The position numbers and the translations under genes were made by a program. A DNA stretch of 64,000 bases from Bacteroidota bacterium (GTDB lineage: Bacteria > Bacteroidota > Bacteroidia > Bacteroidales > Prolixibacteraceae): NCBI GenBank assembly GCA_030684645.1, contig JAUXUF010000311.1, forward strand, positions 20,236 through 84,235. The letters are read 5' to 3'. Under the pieces are notes generated by a model. The model did no database searches, was not told the origin of the DNA, and saw only the letters and a list, made by a program, of their open reading frames with translations. This document shows, piece after piece, positions 56,111 to 64,000 of this stretch (within the stretch, counting starts at the first letter, position 1; each line of letters begins with the position of its first letter).

Positions 56111-56569
56111 CTATTCTTTATCATGACTTTTTCGGTATTCCCGGATCAAATGGCCTCTGAATTCATTTTCGGTCCGGTACATCAACAGTACTTTTTTCAT
56201 TGGCAAAATCTTCATGAATTGTTTGTGGTATTCCTTTCTCAGAAGACCTTCACGTTCGAACAATTCAATGTAACTATTGGTCAATTTCTCAATCTCTACT
56301 TCTGACAAATTGGAGAATTCTTCATTAGTCATTCGCTCAAAATCGTGAATCTGACGCTGTATATCAAATCTTTTCTTTTCAAATTCGTTGTAAACCGGCC
56401 AAAAGGCTTGCGCTTCGGCAGGAGTCAGCTCAAGCTTGCTGGTAAAAAATGAGATTTTTTCAGCCTTTATTTTTTCAAACAGTTCCGGACTTGGACCTCT
56501 TCTTTCCTGTGCAATAAGCACTGTGAAAGAGAAGATTGTCAGAATGAAAAAAAGGAATAACTTCTTCAT
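56111..56569 (-). CDS. Spy/CpxP-like periplasmic protein
   Basis: A 152-residue secreted helical protein. The signal peptide ends near LIAQ. The mature chain begins RRGPSPELFEKIKAEKISFFTSKLELTPAEAQAFWPVYNEFEKKR, the common LTPxEAQxFWPxYNE pattern of Bacteroidetes proteins related to Spy/CpxP stress chaperones. It is the third gene of an ECF sigma operon (6 nt after the anti-sigma-like gene), so it may be the envelope stress sensor or effector of that pathway. The gene stops within the hairpin area shared with hutH. Confidence 0.75.
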   Translation of the reverse strand: MKKLFLFFILTIFSFTVLIAQERRGPSPELFEKIKAEKISFFTSKLELTPAEAQAFWPVYNEFEKKRFDIQRQIHDFERMTNEEFSNLSEVEIEKLTNSYIELFEREGLLRKEYHKQFMKILPMKKVLLMYRTENEFRGHLIREYRKSHDKE

Positions 56570-56575
56570 GGTTCG

Positions 56576-57034
56576 TTAGTTTTGAATTTCGGAATATATT
56601 TCGAGATCATTCATTCCGGAAGAAAGATAGGCAAGCATTTCATCCTGATTTATCTCAGGGATGTTGGTTGCTTCGTCCGAAAAGATGGCGTTAACCAATG
56701 AATTTTCATCGATGAATGAAAAATTGAGGGTGGAATCATCATTGAGATAAAGAGTCGTGGCGGCCGAAACTACAGATTGATTCGTATTTTTTGGAAAAAA
56801 TTGGTTGATGGGGTATTGCACCAGCAGATACACCAAGGTAAAACTTGCAGCCAATCCCAAAGCAGGTTTCAGCAATTGGATTATTCTTGCTGAAGGGGAT
56901 TTAGTTTTCCCGGCATGTTCAATCCCTCCCATAATCCGGTCTTCGAGTGAATCGAAGTAGTGATCAGGAGTTCGAAACGGATTTGTTTTTGGCCGTTTTA
57001 AGAATTCAGGTTGTCTATTTTCTTCTTCGTACAT
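56576..57034 (-). CDS. Putative anti-sigma factor, single-pass membrane protein
   Basis: A 152-residue protein with a cytosolic N-terminus (residues 1-45), one membrane helix at about 52-70 (LLKPALGLAASFTLVYLLV) and a periplasmic C-terminus rich in acidic residues. This layout, right behind an ECF sigma gene, fits a Bacteroidetes anti-sigma factor, though no zinc-binding ASD motif is visible. The track start at 57043 is TTG; ATG 57034 is preferred. It is 132 nt downstream of the sigma stop and 6 nt before the Spy-like gene. Confidence 0.65.
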   Translation of the reverse strand: MYEEENRQPEFLKRPKTNPFRTPDHYFDSLEDRIMGGIEHAGKTKSPSARIIQLLKPALGLAASFTLVYLLVQYPINQFFPKNTNQSVVSAATTLYLNDDSTLNFSFIDENSLVNAIFSDEATNIPEINQDEMLAYLSSGMNDLEIYSEIQN

Positions 57035-57166
57035 GATCTTCAAATGTTTGGGTTTGACATCTTTAATTTCAAATGGTTTAATTTTCTATACATTATATTT
57101 TTAAGATGACATTAAAAATATCTGTCTGAACCGGTCAAGTCAATCTTTTTGATTTTTATTTTGTCT

Positions 57167-57727
57167 TTATGGTTCTATTCTTGTTTCGTGTGTTTTAACG
57201 TATTCTTCCACTTTTTTTACTGCATGATGGTAGGAAGCCTTCAAAGCGCCCACCGATGTGCCAAGTATTACCGACATCTCTTCGTATTTAATTTCTTCAA
57301 AATACTTCATGTTGAATACCAGGCGTTGTTTTTCTGGCAGAACAGCGATGGCTTTCTGTAAAAGCATTTGCCAGGCATCGCCATCAAAATAGGCATCACT
57401 TTCCAGATTTTCAATGAGATAATCGTTTTCGCCATTCAGACTCGACATCATTTTTCGTTTCCGTTGATTCAGAAAAGTGATTGATTCGTTGGTGGCGATC
57501 CGGTAAAGCCAGGTAAACAGACTCGATTCGGCCCTAAACGAATCAATTCCGTTCCAGATTTTAATAAATGTATTCTGAAGTACGTCGTCAGTATCATCGT
57601 GATTCAATACAATTTTCCGTATATGCCAGTACAACCTTTCCTTGTATTTGGAAATCAGATGCCTGAAAGCAAGTTCCCTTGTCGAAGGATCTTTCAGGCT
57701 ATCCAGTATTTGCTGGTCATTGGTCAT
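57167..57727 (-). CDS. RNA polymerase ECF sigma-70 factor
   Basis: A 186-residue ECF sigma factor, distinct from the one at 7669-8229. Region 2: NHDDTDDVLQNTFIKIWNGIDSFRAESSLFTWLYRIATNE. Region 4: LPEKQRLVFNMKYFEEIKYEEMSVILGTSVGALKASYHHAVKKVEEY. It starts with ATG 57727. Together with the anti-sigma-like and Spy-like genes it looks like an envelope-stress operon. Confidence 0.95.
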   Translation of the reverse strand: MTNDQQILDSLKDPSTRELAFRHLISKYKERLYWHIRKIVLNHDDTDDVLQNTFIKIWNGIDSFRAESSLFTWLYRIATNESITFLNQRKRKMMSSLNGENDYLIENLESDAYFDGDAWQMLLQKAIAVLPEKQRLVFNMKYFEEIKYEEMSVILGTSVGALKASYHHAVKKVEEYVKTHETRIEP

Positions 57728-57808
57728 ACTTGAGTCGATAGTTGGTAGTCAGACAATAGAACCGGGAAATAGTTTAATTCGGCAATTTGAAGATTAAGTG
57801 TTCAGTCT

Positions 57809-57852
57809 CAGTGTTCAGAAATGCAAGCCCTGAGACTGGAAACTGAGACTGG
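57809..57852. repeat. Dispersed CTGAGACT repeat, inverted and direct copies
   Basis: TTCAGTCTCAGTGTTCAG is followed by CTGAGACTGGAAACTGAGACTGG, so inverted and direct copies of CTGAGACT lie together and can form a hairpin. Related direct copies occur at 24475-24497. Confidence 0.55.
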
Positions 57853-57860
57853 CTACTTTT

Positions 57861-58610
57861 CTATTCAATTCTGAAATTCAAACCTTCCATTTTCAGTTTT
57901 TCGTAAACCTGAATGTCGAATTGATATAATTTGGCTGCCCGGTGCGCTACATTTTGCTGTTTTACTCCTGAATCAACCAGTAATTTCATTTTTGCCAGTT
58001 TCTTCCGGAAGTTTCGGGTATCCATTTTTTTATTCAGAATGACTTCGTAAAGCGATTGAATCTCGGTAAGGGTAAATTTGTCGGGTAAAAGATGAAACCC
58101 AACCGGGTGATACATGACTTCCTGTCGCAATTTCAAGAGTGCTTGTTGGATGATCTGATTATGGTCGAAGCAAAGCGGAGGCAATTCATTCAGATTAAAC
58201 CATTTTAACGATTTGGATAAATTGGATTGTTTCAGATCGTAATAATCAGGGTTAATCAGCGCATAATATCCGATTGTGATAACCCTGGTGTATGGAACAC
58301 GTCTGGGTGAACCAAAAGCGGATATTTGCTGAAGGAAAACATGATTCAGTCCGGTGGCCTGAAATAAAAGGTTTTTTGCAAATTCATCCAGGTCCTGATC
58401 CTCCGGTACATGCCCGCCAAACAGGTTCCAGTAGAGATCACTTGTTAATACCGGATGTTTTTCATAAATCATTCTGATCTGTTCTGAACTGGCTTGTTCC
58501 GGGAGTAGCTTTCTAAGCACTTCTTTATCAATTTGATTGAGTAATACCCGCAATCCGGATTTGTCAAATCCAAAAATAACACAATCGACAGAAACTGAAT
58601 TTAGAATCAT
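57861..58610 (-). CDS. NrtR-like transcriptional regulator with degenerate NUDIX domain
   Basis: A 249-residue protein with a NUDIX-type N-terminal domain and a winged-helix C-terminal domain (about 160-245: PDKFTLTEIQSLYEVILNKKMDTRNFRKKLAKMKLLVDSG). The NUDIX box is broken: GGHVPEDQDLDEFAKNLLFQATGL keeps the leading glycines but lacks the REUxEE catalytic glutamates. This matches the NrtR class, in which the NUDIX fold senses a nucleotide-sugar or ADP-ribose and the winged helix binds DNA. Target genes are unknown, since no NAD or pentose genes adjoin. Transcribed alone, next to dispersed repeats. Confidence 0.82.
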   Translation of the reverse strand: MILNSVSVDCVIFGFDKSGLRVLLNQIDKEVLRKLLPEQASSEQIRMIYEKHPVLTSDLYWNLFGGHVPEDQDLDEFAKNLLFQATGLNHVFLQQISAFGSPRRVPYTRVITIGYYALINPDYYDLKQSNLSKSLKWFNLNELPPLCFDHNQIIQQALLKLRQEVMYHPVGFHLLPDKFTLTEIQSLYEVILNKKMDTRNFRKKLAKMKLLVDSGVKQQNVAHRAAKLYQFDIQVYEKLKMEGLNFRIE

Positions 58611-58765
58611 AGTGCAATGGCTTTGGTCACAAAAGTAATAAACCGCAATTAAACTCTCTGAATGTATAGATAATAATTGCTATTGTTGCGATTATTGGAT
58701 TAAAAATGGGCAGGGATGGCTTTTCCCTTTTCTCTTCGGGCTAATTGTGAAGTGGTAAACTTTTA

Positions 58766-58799
58766 TTTGCATTATAGTTGTCCAATTCGATTATCTTTG
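58766..58799 (+). promoter_or_regulatory. Promoter of ychF
   Basis: TTTG at 58766-58769 and TATCTTTG at 58792-58799 are 22 nt apart, near the Bacteroidetes -33/-7 spacing. The start lies just before 58826, which supports that ATG rather than the 58778 start in the track. Confidence 0.55.
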
Positions 58800-58825
58800 C
58801 ACCGAAATTAAAAAAACAAAAAAGA

Positions 58826-59926
58826 ATGGCTTTACAGTGTGGCATCGTAGGATTGCCTAATGTCGGAAAATCGACACTTTTTAATTGTTTGTCGAATGCA
58901 AAGGCGCAGTCAGCAAACTTCCCGTTTTGTACCATTGAACCCAACCTCGGAGTAATTACGGTTCCTGATGAGCGTTTGACTAAATTGGCAGACCTGGTTC
59001 ACCCCGAGCGTATTGTTCCAACAACGGTCGAGATTGTTGATATTGCCGGATTGGTTCGCGGGGCAAGCAAAGGCGAAGGACTTGGAAATAAATTCCTGGC
59101 CAATATTCGAGAAACCGATGCAATCGTTCATGTCTTAAGGTGTTTTGATAATGATAATATCACTCACGTAGATACGACCATTGATCCGGTCCGCGATAAA
59201 GAAACGATCGATATTGAGTTGCAGCTGAAGGATCTGGAAACAGTCGAAAGCCGAATAGCCAAAGTTGAAAAACAGGCCAAAACAGGAAATGATCCTGAAG
59301 CAAAACGGCTGTTGAAAATCCTGAACTTGTTTCGTGACACATTAAATGAAGGCAAATCAGCACGGACAGTTGAAATTGACGAAGCCGACCAAAAACTGGC
59401 TAAAGACCTTCAATTACTGACCAATAAACCAATCCTTTATGTATGCAATGTTGATGAAGCATCGGTCCTTACCGGAAATGCCTATGTTGAAGCAGTAAAA
59501 GAAGCCATCAAAGATGAAAATGCAGAAATGCTGATGATTGCAGCAGCTACTGAGGCTGATATTGCTGAGTTGGAAAGTTATGACGAACGTCAGATGTTCC
59601 TGGAAGACCTTGGATTGGAAGAATCGGGTGTCAATAAACTGATTAAATGTGCATACAGGCAGTTACAACTCGAAACTTATTTTACCGTCGGAGTCAAAGA
59701 GGTCAGGGCCTGGACTTTTAAACGTGGCTTTAGAGCTCCACAGGCGGCGGGTGTGATTCACACCGATTTCGAGAAAGGTTTTATACGCGCTGAAGTAATA
59801 AAATATGCTGATTTTATAACGCTGAAATCAGAACAGGCCTGTAAGGAAGCTGGTAAAATGGGTGTTGAGGGAAAAGAATATTTGGTGCAAGATGGCGATA
59901 TCATGCATTTCAGATTTAACGTATAG
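58826..59926 (+). CDS. ychF: Redox-regulated ATPase YchF (Obg family)
   Basis: A 366-residue OLA1/YchF ATPase of the Obg family, ribosome-associated and linked to stress responses. G1 is [15 protein letters not shown], switch area [20 protein letters not shown]3 [14 protein letters not shown], and G4 VCNVDE, whose changed residues give ATP preference in YchF. The C-terminal TGS-like domain ends [35 protein letters not shown]. The track start (58778) covers the promoter; ATG 58826 gives the family N-terminus MALQCGIVG. Confidence 0.97.
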   Translation: MALQCGIVGLPNVGKSTLFNCLSNAKAQSANFPFCTIEPNLGVITVPDERLTKLADLVHPERIVPTTVEIVDIAGLVRGASKGEGLGNKFLANIRETDAIVHVLRCFDNDNITHVDTTIDPVRDKETIDIELQLKDLETVESRIAKVEKQAKTGNDPEAKRLLKILNLFRDTLNEGKSARTVEIDEADQKLAKDLQLLTNKPILYVCNVDEASVLTGNAYVEAVKEAIKDENAEMLMIAAATEADIAELESYDERQMFLEDLGLEESGVNKLIKCAYRQLQLETYFTVGVKEVRAWTFKRGFRAPQAAGVIHTDFEKGFIRAEVIKYADFITLKSEQACKEAGKMGVEGKEYLVQDGDIMHFRFNV

Positions 59927-59952
59927 TCCTTTTTTTTAAGAAATTTGCAGGG

Positions 59953-59978
59953 AGGCAGTCCATTTTGGCTGCCTTTTT
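59953..59978 (+). terminator. Terminator of ychF
   Basis: AGGCAG and CTGCCT pair around a 10-nt loop and are followed by TTTTT, 27 nt after the stop. Confidence 0.8.
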
Positions 59979-60301
59979 GTATTTCAAAGTTAATTAATTG
60001 CTAAAATAGTTCCGGTAAGGTATCTTTCGAAAACGCACATGTTTTTTATTAGTCTTTGATTTTGTATTAGGGGGTAGGATATGGAATTCTTATTTATTTT
60101 CAGATAGGAGTGTATTTTTTTGAGGAGTCTCTTTTAAAATCGAACTTTTTTTGATTTGTAAAAATAGATGGAGTGTGATCTATTAGACAGAAAATATTGC
60201 ATAATAGAAGAATAATGTCAGAAAAATATTAAAAATATGACCAAAAAGACTATTTTTGAACACGATTACTTTAAGGGATTATATCTAAAACAAATAATAT
60301 T
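59979..60301 (+). other. Gene-free leader region of asnB
   Basis: About 320 AT-rich nt with no ORF. One -7-like element is at 60251. No known riboswitch or tandem operator was recognised; T-rich stretches are frequent but no clear hairpin with a T run was found. Confidence 0.5.
60251..60258 (+). promoter_or_regulatory. Probable -7 element of asnB
   Basis: TATTTTTG fits TAnnTTTG, 43 nt before ATG 60302. A -33 element is not evident. Confidence 0.45.
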
Positions 60302-61975
60302 ATGTGTGGATTTGTAGGTGTTTTTGATTTGAAGGTACCAGCGCAGCAATTGCGTCCTCAGGTACTAAAGATGTCGAAGAAAATTCGTCATCGCGGTCCG
60401 GATTGGTCAGGCATTTTTTCATGTGACGAGGCAATTCTTTCACACGAACGTTTGTCGATTGTTGATCCTGAATCAGGAGGCCAGCCTTTGTATAGTAAAG
60501 ATGGGAAACTGGTACTGGCGGTAAACGGCGAAATATACAATCACCTGGAAATTCGTAACCGGATTGGTGATTCTTATGAATTCCTGACTCATTCAGATTG
60601 CGAAGTCATCCTGGCATTGTACCGCGAAAAAGGCATCGATTTTTTGGAAGACCTGAACGGTATTTTTGCATTTGCTTTATACGATATTGAAAAAAATGTT
60701 TACCTGGTTGCCCGCGATCATATCGGGATCATTCCACTTTACCAGGGATGGGACAAATCAGGAAATTACTTTGTTGCTTCTGAGTTGAAAGCGCTTGAAG
60801 GACATTGCAGCAAGATTGAAGAATTTTTACCGGGGAAATATTTGTACAGTCCTGATGGCGAGGTTAAAACCTGGTATGATCGTGATTGGCAATCGTTTGA
60901 TGCTGTGAAAGACAATGGTTTTGATATGGATGTTTTGCGTAAAGCGCTCGAAGATGCTGTACATCGGCAGTTGATGTCTGATGTTCCGTATGGTGTTTTA
61001 CTTTCCGGAGGACTTGATTCTTCAGTTATTTCGGCCATTGCCAAAAAATATGCAGCTTTCCGGATCGAAACTCAGGATTCGGAGCAGGCTTATTGGCCGC
61101 AGTTGCATTCATTTGCCGTTGGATTGGTTGGTTCTCCTGATTTGGCTGCAGCCCAAAAAGTAGCCGATCACATCGGAACCGTTCACCACCAGATACATTT
61201 CACCGTTCAGGAAGGCTTGGATGCTATACGCGACGTGATTTATCACCTTGAAACTTATGATGTTACCACTGTCAGGGCGTCAACACCAATGTACCTGCTA
61301 TCACGGGTCATCAAGTCGATGGGCGTAAAGATGGTACTTTCAGGTGAGGGCGCCGATGAAATTTTTGGCGGTTACCTGTATTTCCATAAAGCTCCCAATG
61401 CGCGTGCATTCCACGAAGAGACCGTTCGAAAGTTGAACAAACTGCATTTGTACGATTGTTTGCGCGCCAACAAATCTTTAGCTGCCTGGGGTGTTGAAGG
61501 TCGGGTTCCATTTCTCGATAAAGAATTTCTGGATGTGGCCATGCGGATCAATCCGGAAGAAAAAATGGCCAAAAACGGAAGGATGGAAAAATGGGTCATC
61601 CGCAAAGCATTTGAAGATTATTTGCCTGCAAGTGTGGCATGGCGACAGAAAGAACAATTTTCGGATGGAGTTGGCTACAACTGGATCGACTCGCTGAAAG
61701 CTATGGTTAACGAAAAAGTAACCGACGAAATGATGAATACATCCAAATTCAGGTTTCCGATCAACACACCAATGTCGAAAGAAGAGTATTACTACCGCTC
61801 CATTTTTACCGAGCATTTCCCGTCTGATTCGGCTGCAAGCTGCGTCCCATCGGTTCCTTCAATTGCATGCAGTACGCCAATTGCGTTGGAATGGGATGCC
61901 AGTTTCAAGAACAATGCCGATCCTTCAGGCCGTTCAGTGGGCAGTGTTCATTTGGAAGGCTATGCCAAAGGATAA
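60302..61975 (+). CDS. asnB: Asparagine synthase B, glutamine-hydrolysing
   Basis: Converts aspartate to asparagine with ATP, using ammonia from glutamine. 557 residues. The N-terminal class II amidotransferase begins with the catalytic Cys2 (MCGFVGVFD) and has RHRGPDWSG, NGEIYNH and SDCEVILALY. The synthetase domain has the PP-loop LLSGGLDSSVISAIAKK and SGEGADEIFGGYLYFHKAP. Length and motifs fit the E. coli AsnB type. It is monocistronic. Confidence 0.97.
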   Translation: MCGFVGVFDLKVPAQQLRPQVLKMSKKIRHRGPDWSGIFSCDEAILSHERLSIVDPESGGQPLYSKDGKLVLAVNGEIYNHLEIRNRIGDSYEFLTHSDCEVILALYREKGIDFLEDLNGIFAFALYDIEKNVYLVARDHIGIIPLYQGWDKSGNYFVASELKALEGHCSKIEEFLPGKYLYSPDGEVKTWYDRDWQSFDAVKDNGFDMDVLRKALEDAVHRQLMSDVPYGVLLSGGLDSSVISAIAKKYAAFRIETQDSEQAYWPQLHSFAVGLVGSPDLAAAQKVADHIGTVHHQIHFTVQEGLDAIRDVIYHLETYDVTTVRASTPMYLLSRVIKSMGVKMVLSGEGADEIFGGYLYFHKAPNARAFHEETVRKLNKLHLYDCLRANKSLAAWGVEGRVPFLDKEFLDVAMRINPEEKMAKNGRMEKWVIRKAFEDYLPASVAWRQKEQFSDGVGYNWIDSLKAMVNEKVTDEMMNTSKFRFPINTPMSKEEYYYRSIFTEHFPSDSAASCVPSVPSIACSTPIALEWDASFKNNADPSGRSVGSVHLEGYAKG

Positions 61976-62023
61976 TTAGTTATGTTTTTTGGATAAATAT
62001 TCTCACCTTTTGGTGAAAAAAAG

Positions 62024-62050
62024 AACCGGGACCATTGTTCCGGTTTTTTT
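62024..62050 (+). terminator. Terminator of asnB
   Basis: AACCGG and CCGGTT pair around a 10-nt loop with a TTTTT tail. A smaller CACC/GGTG hairpin lies just upstream. Confidence 0.85.
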
Positions 62051-62132
62051 ATTGGCAAAAGCGGATACTGTTTGATTAAATTCTTTTATTTTGCATTTGC
62101 TTGAAATACTTACTATTATTTGAAATACAACT

Positions 62133-63224
62133 ATGAAAAAATTGTTACTGATCGCTTTAATGTTTGGTTTTTTTGCATGCACCCAAAAACCTACCTATAA
62201 AGTTAGTGTGAAACTGACTGGTGCCGAAGGCAAAGCATTCCTGAGTCAACGGATGAAAGGTGTGTGGGTGAAACTTGATTCGGCTGCCCTTGAAAACGGA
62301 GAATTTCAGTTTAAAGGATCCGTGAAAAATCCTGAAGTTTATTTTTTGAGTATTAGTTCGAAAAAGGAACGGTTACCATTCTTTATTGAAAATTCAGTTA
62401 TTTCGATTACTGGTTCGTCCGATTCGCTAAGCAAAGCAAAGGTTGCTGGCTCATCGGTTAATGATGAATATCAGGCGATTGAAGATAAGATTGGTGAGGT
62501 GAGTAAACAAGGTTCCGAAATTTACAAACAATCCAAAGAGGCTGAAAAAGCGGGCAATAAAATAAAAGCTGACAGCTTGATGGTTATGGCAGAAACGTTG
62601 TTTAACTCAATCGATGAACAACAAAGAGCAATTATCAAAGCCAATCCAGCTTCTTACGTTTCGCCTTTTCTTTTGAGCCAGATTTATTATGAAATGGAAG
62701 CCGATGTGCTGGAAGGATTTTTATCCGGATTCGATCCGAAACTCGACTCTGTTGCTACAGTTATTAGCCTCAAAGAACGGGTAGCCAAACTTAAACTGGT
62801 TGCAATCGGGCAAGCTGCTCCCGATTTTACGATGAACGATGTGGCTGGAAATCCCGTAAAATTAAGCGATGTCTATTCAAAGAACGAATATACCCTGGTC
62901 GATTTCTGGGCTTCATGGTGTGGTCCTTGCCGTCGTGAAAATCCCAATGTTGTAGCAGTTTTTAATAGTTATAAATCCAAAGGGTTTGGAGTATTTGGAG
63001 TATCACTCGATGCCGATAAGGAGAAATGGGTAAAAGCCATTGCCGACGACCAACTTACCTGGCCGCATGTTTCTGACCTGAAAGGATGGCAAAATGAAGC
63101 AGCCGCGATGTATTCTGTCAATTCAATACCTGCAAATATGCTGGTTGACAAAACCGGAAAAATTATTGGACGTAACCTTCGTGGTGAAAAACTTCGCGAA
63201 ACGATTTCCGAATTGTTGAAATAA
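62133..63224 (+). CDS. TlpA/ResA-like thioredoxin lipoprotein
   Basis: A 363-residue periplasmic or outer-membrane-anchored thiol-disulfide protein. Lipobox-like FGFFAC ends the signal region. Residues about 20-110 are a DUF4369-like beta domain (TYKVSVKLTGAEGKAFLSQR), then a helical middle part, then an AhpC/TSA-thioredoxin domain from about 228 with the redox centre DFWASWCGPCRREN and the cis-Pro stretch SINSIPANMLVDKTG-like end. It should reduce disulfides in exported proteins, for instance in cytochrome c assembly; the partner is not visible. It is transcribed alone. Confidence 0.92.
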   Translation: MKKLLLIALMFGFFACTQKPTYKVSVKLTGAEGKAFLSQRMKGVWVKLDSAALENGEFQFKGSVKNPEVYFLSISSKKERLPFFIENSVISITGSSDSLSKAKVAGSSVNDEYQAIEDKIGEVSKQGSEIYKQSKEAEKAGNKIKADSLMVMAETLFNSIDEQQRAIIKANPASYVSPFLLSQIYYEMEADVLEGFLSGFDPKLDSVATVISLKERVAKLKLVAIGQAAPDFTMNDVAGNPVKLSDVYSKNEYTLVDFWASWCGPCRRENPNVVAVFNSYKSKGFGVFGVSLDADKEKWVKAIADDQLTWPHVSDLKGWQNEAAAMYSVNSIPANMLVDKTGKIIGRNLRGEKLRETISELLK

Positions 63225-63347
63225 TAGGAACGATGTACGATTTGATAATTTATAATTTACGATTTTGGGTCAAAACATCCTGAAATTGTAAATAGTCAAT
63301 ATGAAAATAGTAAATGGTTTAACTTTACTCACTTTAGGCATTTTTCT

Positions 63348-63737
63348 ATGGAACAACTAACTCTCACTACACCAGCCTTATTATTCTCAGCTGTTTCGCT
63401 GATTACTCTGGCTTATACCAACCGGTTTTTGGCCTATGCTTCGGTGGTTCGAAGTTTGCACACCAGTTTTAAGGAAAACCCAAATTCCATTCTACTCGGG
63501 CAAATTCAGAATTTAAGAAAACGGTTACAACTGACTAAAACTATGCAGATTTTAGGAATTTCCAGTCTTTTGCTTTGTGTAGTCTGTATGTTTCTGATTT
63601 ATGTACATTTTCATATTTGGGCCGAACTCCTCTTTGGAATTGCTCTGGTTTTGCTGATTCTATCACTCGCCATTTCCATCCGTGAAATTCAAATCTCAGT
63701 CAAAGCCCTTGATCTTCATCTCAACGATATGGAGTAA
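63348..63737 (+). CDS. DUF2721 family membrane protein
   Basis: A 129-residue protein with three predicted membrane helices: LLFSAVSLITLAYTNRFLA (about 11-29), ILGISSLLLCVVCMFLIYV (about 67-85) and LLFGIALVLLILSLAI (about 91-108). The pattern of a first helix, a basic loop (IQNLRKRLQLTKTM) and a helical hairpin matches DUF2721, whose function is unknown. The gene is 123 nt after the thioredoxin gene, separated by repeat-like DNA. Confidence 0.75.
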   Translation: MEQLTLTTPALLFSAVSLITLAYTNRFLAYASVVRSLHTSFKENPNSILLGQIQNLRKRLQLTKTMQILGISSLLLCVVCMFLIYVHFHIWAELLFGIALVLLILSLAISIREIQISVKALDLHLNDME

Positions 63738-63770
63738 GGAAGTTCAAAGTGCCTAAAGCTGAACTGTTTA

Positions 63771-63805
63771 CCATTTAGCCATTAGCCATTGGCCATTGGC
63801 CATAT
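63771..63805 (+). repeat. Degenerate heptamer repeat CCATTGG/CCATTAG
   Basis: Five adjoining 6-8-nt units beginning CCAT (CCATTTAG, CCATTAG, CCATTGG twice, CCATAT) form a short tandem array in the gap after the DUF2721 gene. Slippage-type variation is likely. Confidence 0.6.
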
Positions 63806-63930
63806 ATCATGCTCGTTTAAGTATTTAAATAGTACATAGTAAATTGACTAATGGTCAATCCTTTATTCCGCTTTAGTTCACTTTAGGCGCTTTCTTTCTT
63901 ATCTTCGGAACTTTATTTTACAAAACTTTT

Positions 63931-64000
63931 ATGGGGCAATATTTTGGTGAAATTGCTGCTTTGCTGACTGCAGTTTTCTGGACAGTAACAAGCATGTCAT
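63931..64000 (+). CDS. EamA/DMT-family transporter, 5' end only
   Basis: The frame from ATG 63931 to the window edge reads MGQYFGEIAALLTAVFWTVTSMS, the start of a first membrane helix typical of EamA (drug/metabolite transporter) proteins. The remaining 270 or so residues lie outside. Only the N-terminus supports the call, so confidence is moderate. Confidence 0.5.
   Translation, partial: MGQYFGEIAALLTAVFWTVTSMS

Overview
The window comes from a member of the Bacteroidetes (Bacteroidota), probably Bacteroidales/Marinilabiliales-like. The evidence is: promoter-like TAnnTTTG -7 elements in front of several genes, a type IX secretion type B sorting domain, LVIVD and DUF1080 proteins, two ECF sigma operons with Bacteroidetes-style partner proteins, an EF-G paralogue of the Bacteroides EF-G2 kind, and a merged str-S10-spc-alpha ribosomal operon that lacks tuf. 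Species cannot be assigned by eye. No tRNA, rRNA, CRISPR array or complete insertion sequence was found.

Layout. 1-5138 (minus): partial uvrA, a lytic transglycosylase lipoprotein, an LVIVD lipoprotein and a beta-barrel protein. 5378-6115: DUF1080 protein. 6269-8229 (minus): ECF sigma factor followed by a fused membrane-anchor/beta-barrel protein. 8454-10100 (minus): an ImmA/IrrE-DUF4411 toxin-antitoxin-like pair. 10255-12902: serpin lipoprotein, then three 32-bp tandem repeats in front of a DUF4143 ATPase. 13041-19408: envelope and polysaccharide genes (PAP2 phosphatase, GT39 transferase, type IX cargo, GT4 transferase, flippase). 19557-21713 (minus): EF-G-like paralogue with a degenerate GTPase site. 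22261-25824: peptidase-containing ABC exporter plus HlyD adaptor. 26048-43140: a 31-gene ribosomal/secY/rpoA operon with two tandem promoters and a strong terminator.

43258-45470: receiver protein and ettA. 45471-52800 is an AT-rich accessory island. It holds a PD-(D/E)XK-like DUF6602 protein, a RapA/SNF2-type helicase, an Hsp70-like actin-fold ATPase overlaid with a charged insertion, foldable intergenic repeats between and after these genes, a REP-like hairpin and a BRO/DinD-like protein. It ends at an internally deleted wbuC cupin pseudogene. This island is the best candidate for an undescribed (probably anti-phage) system.

53163-64000 returns to core genome: hisS, hutH, a second ECF sigma/anti-sigma/Spy-like operon (minus), a NrtR-like regulator, ychF, asnB, a TlpA-like thioredoxin lipoprotein, a DUF2721 membrane protein and the start of an EamA transporter. 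Coordinates of genes come from the ORF track with starts revised where the track used TTG/GTG codons or an over-long start; functions are from motif recognition, not from database searches.
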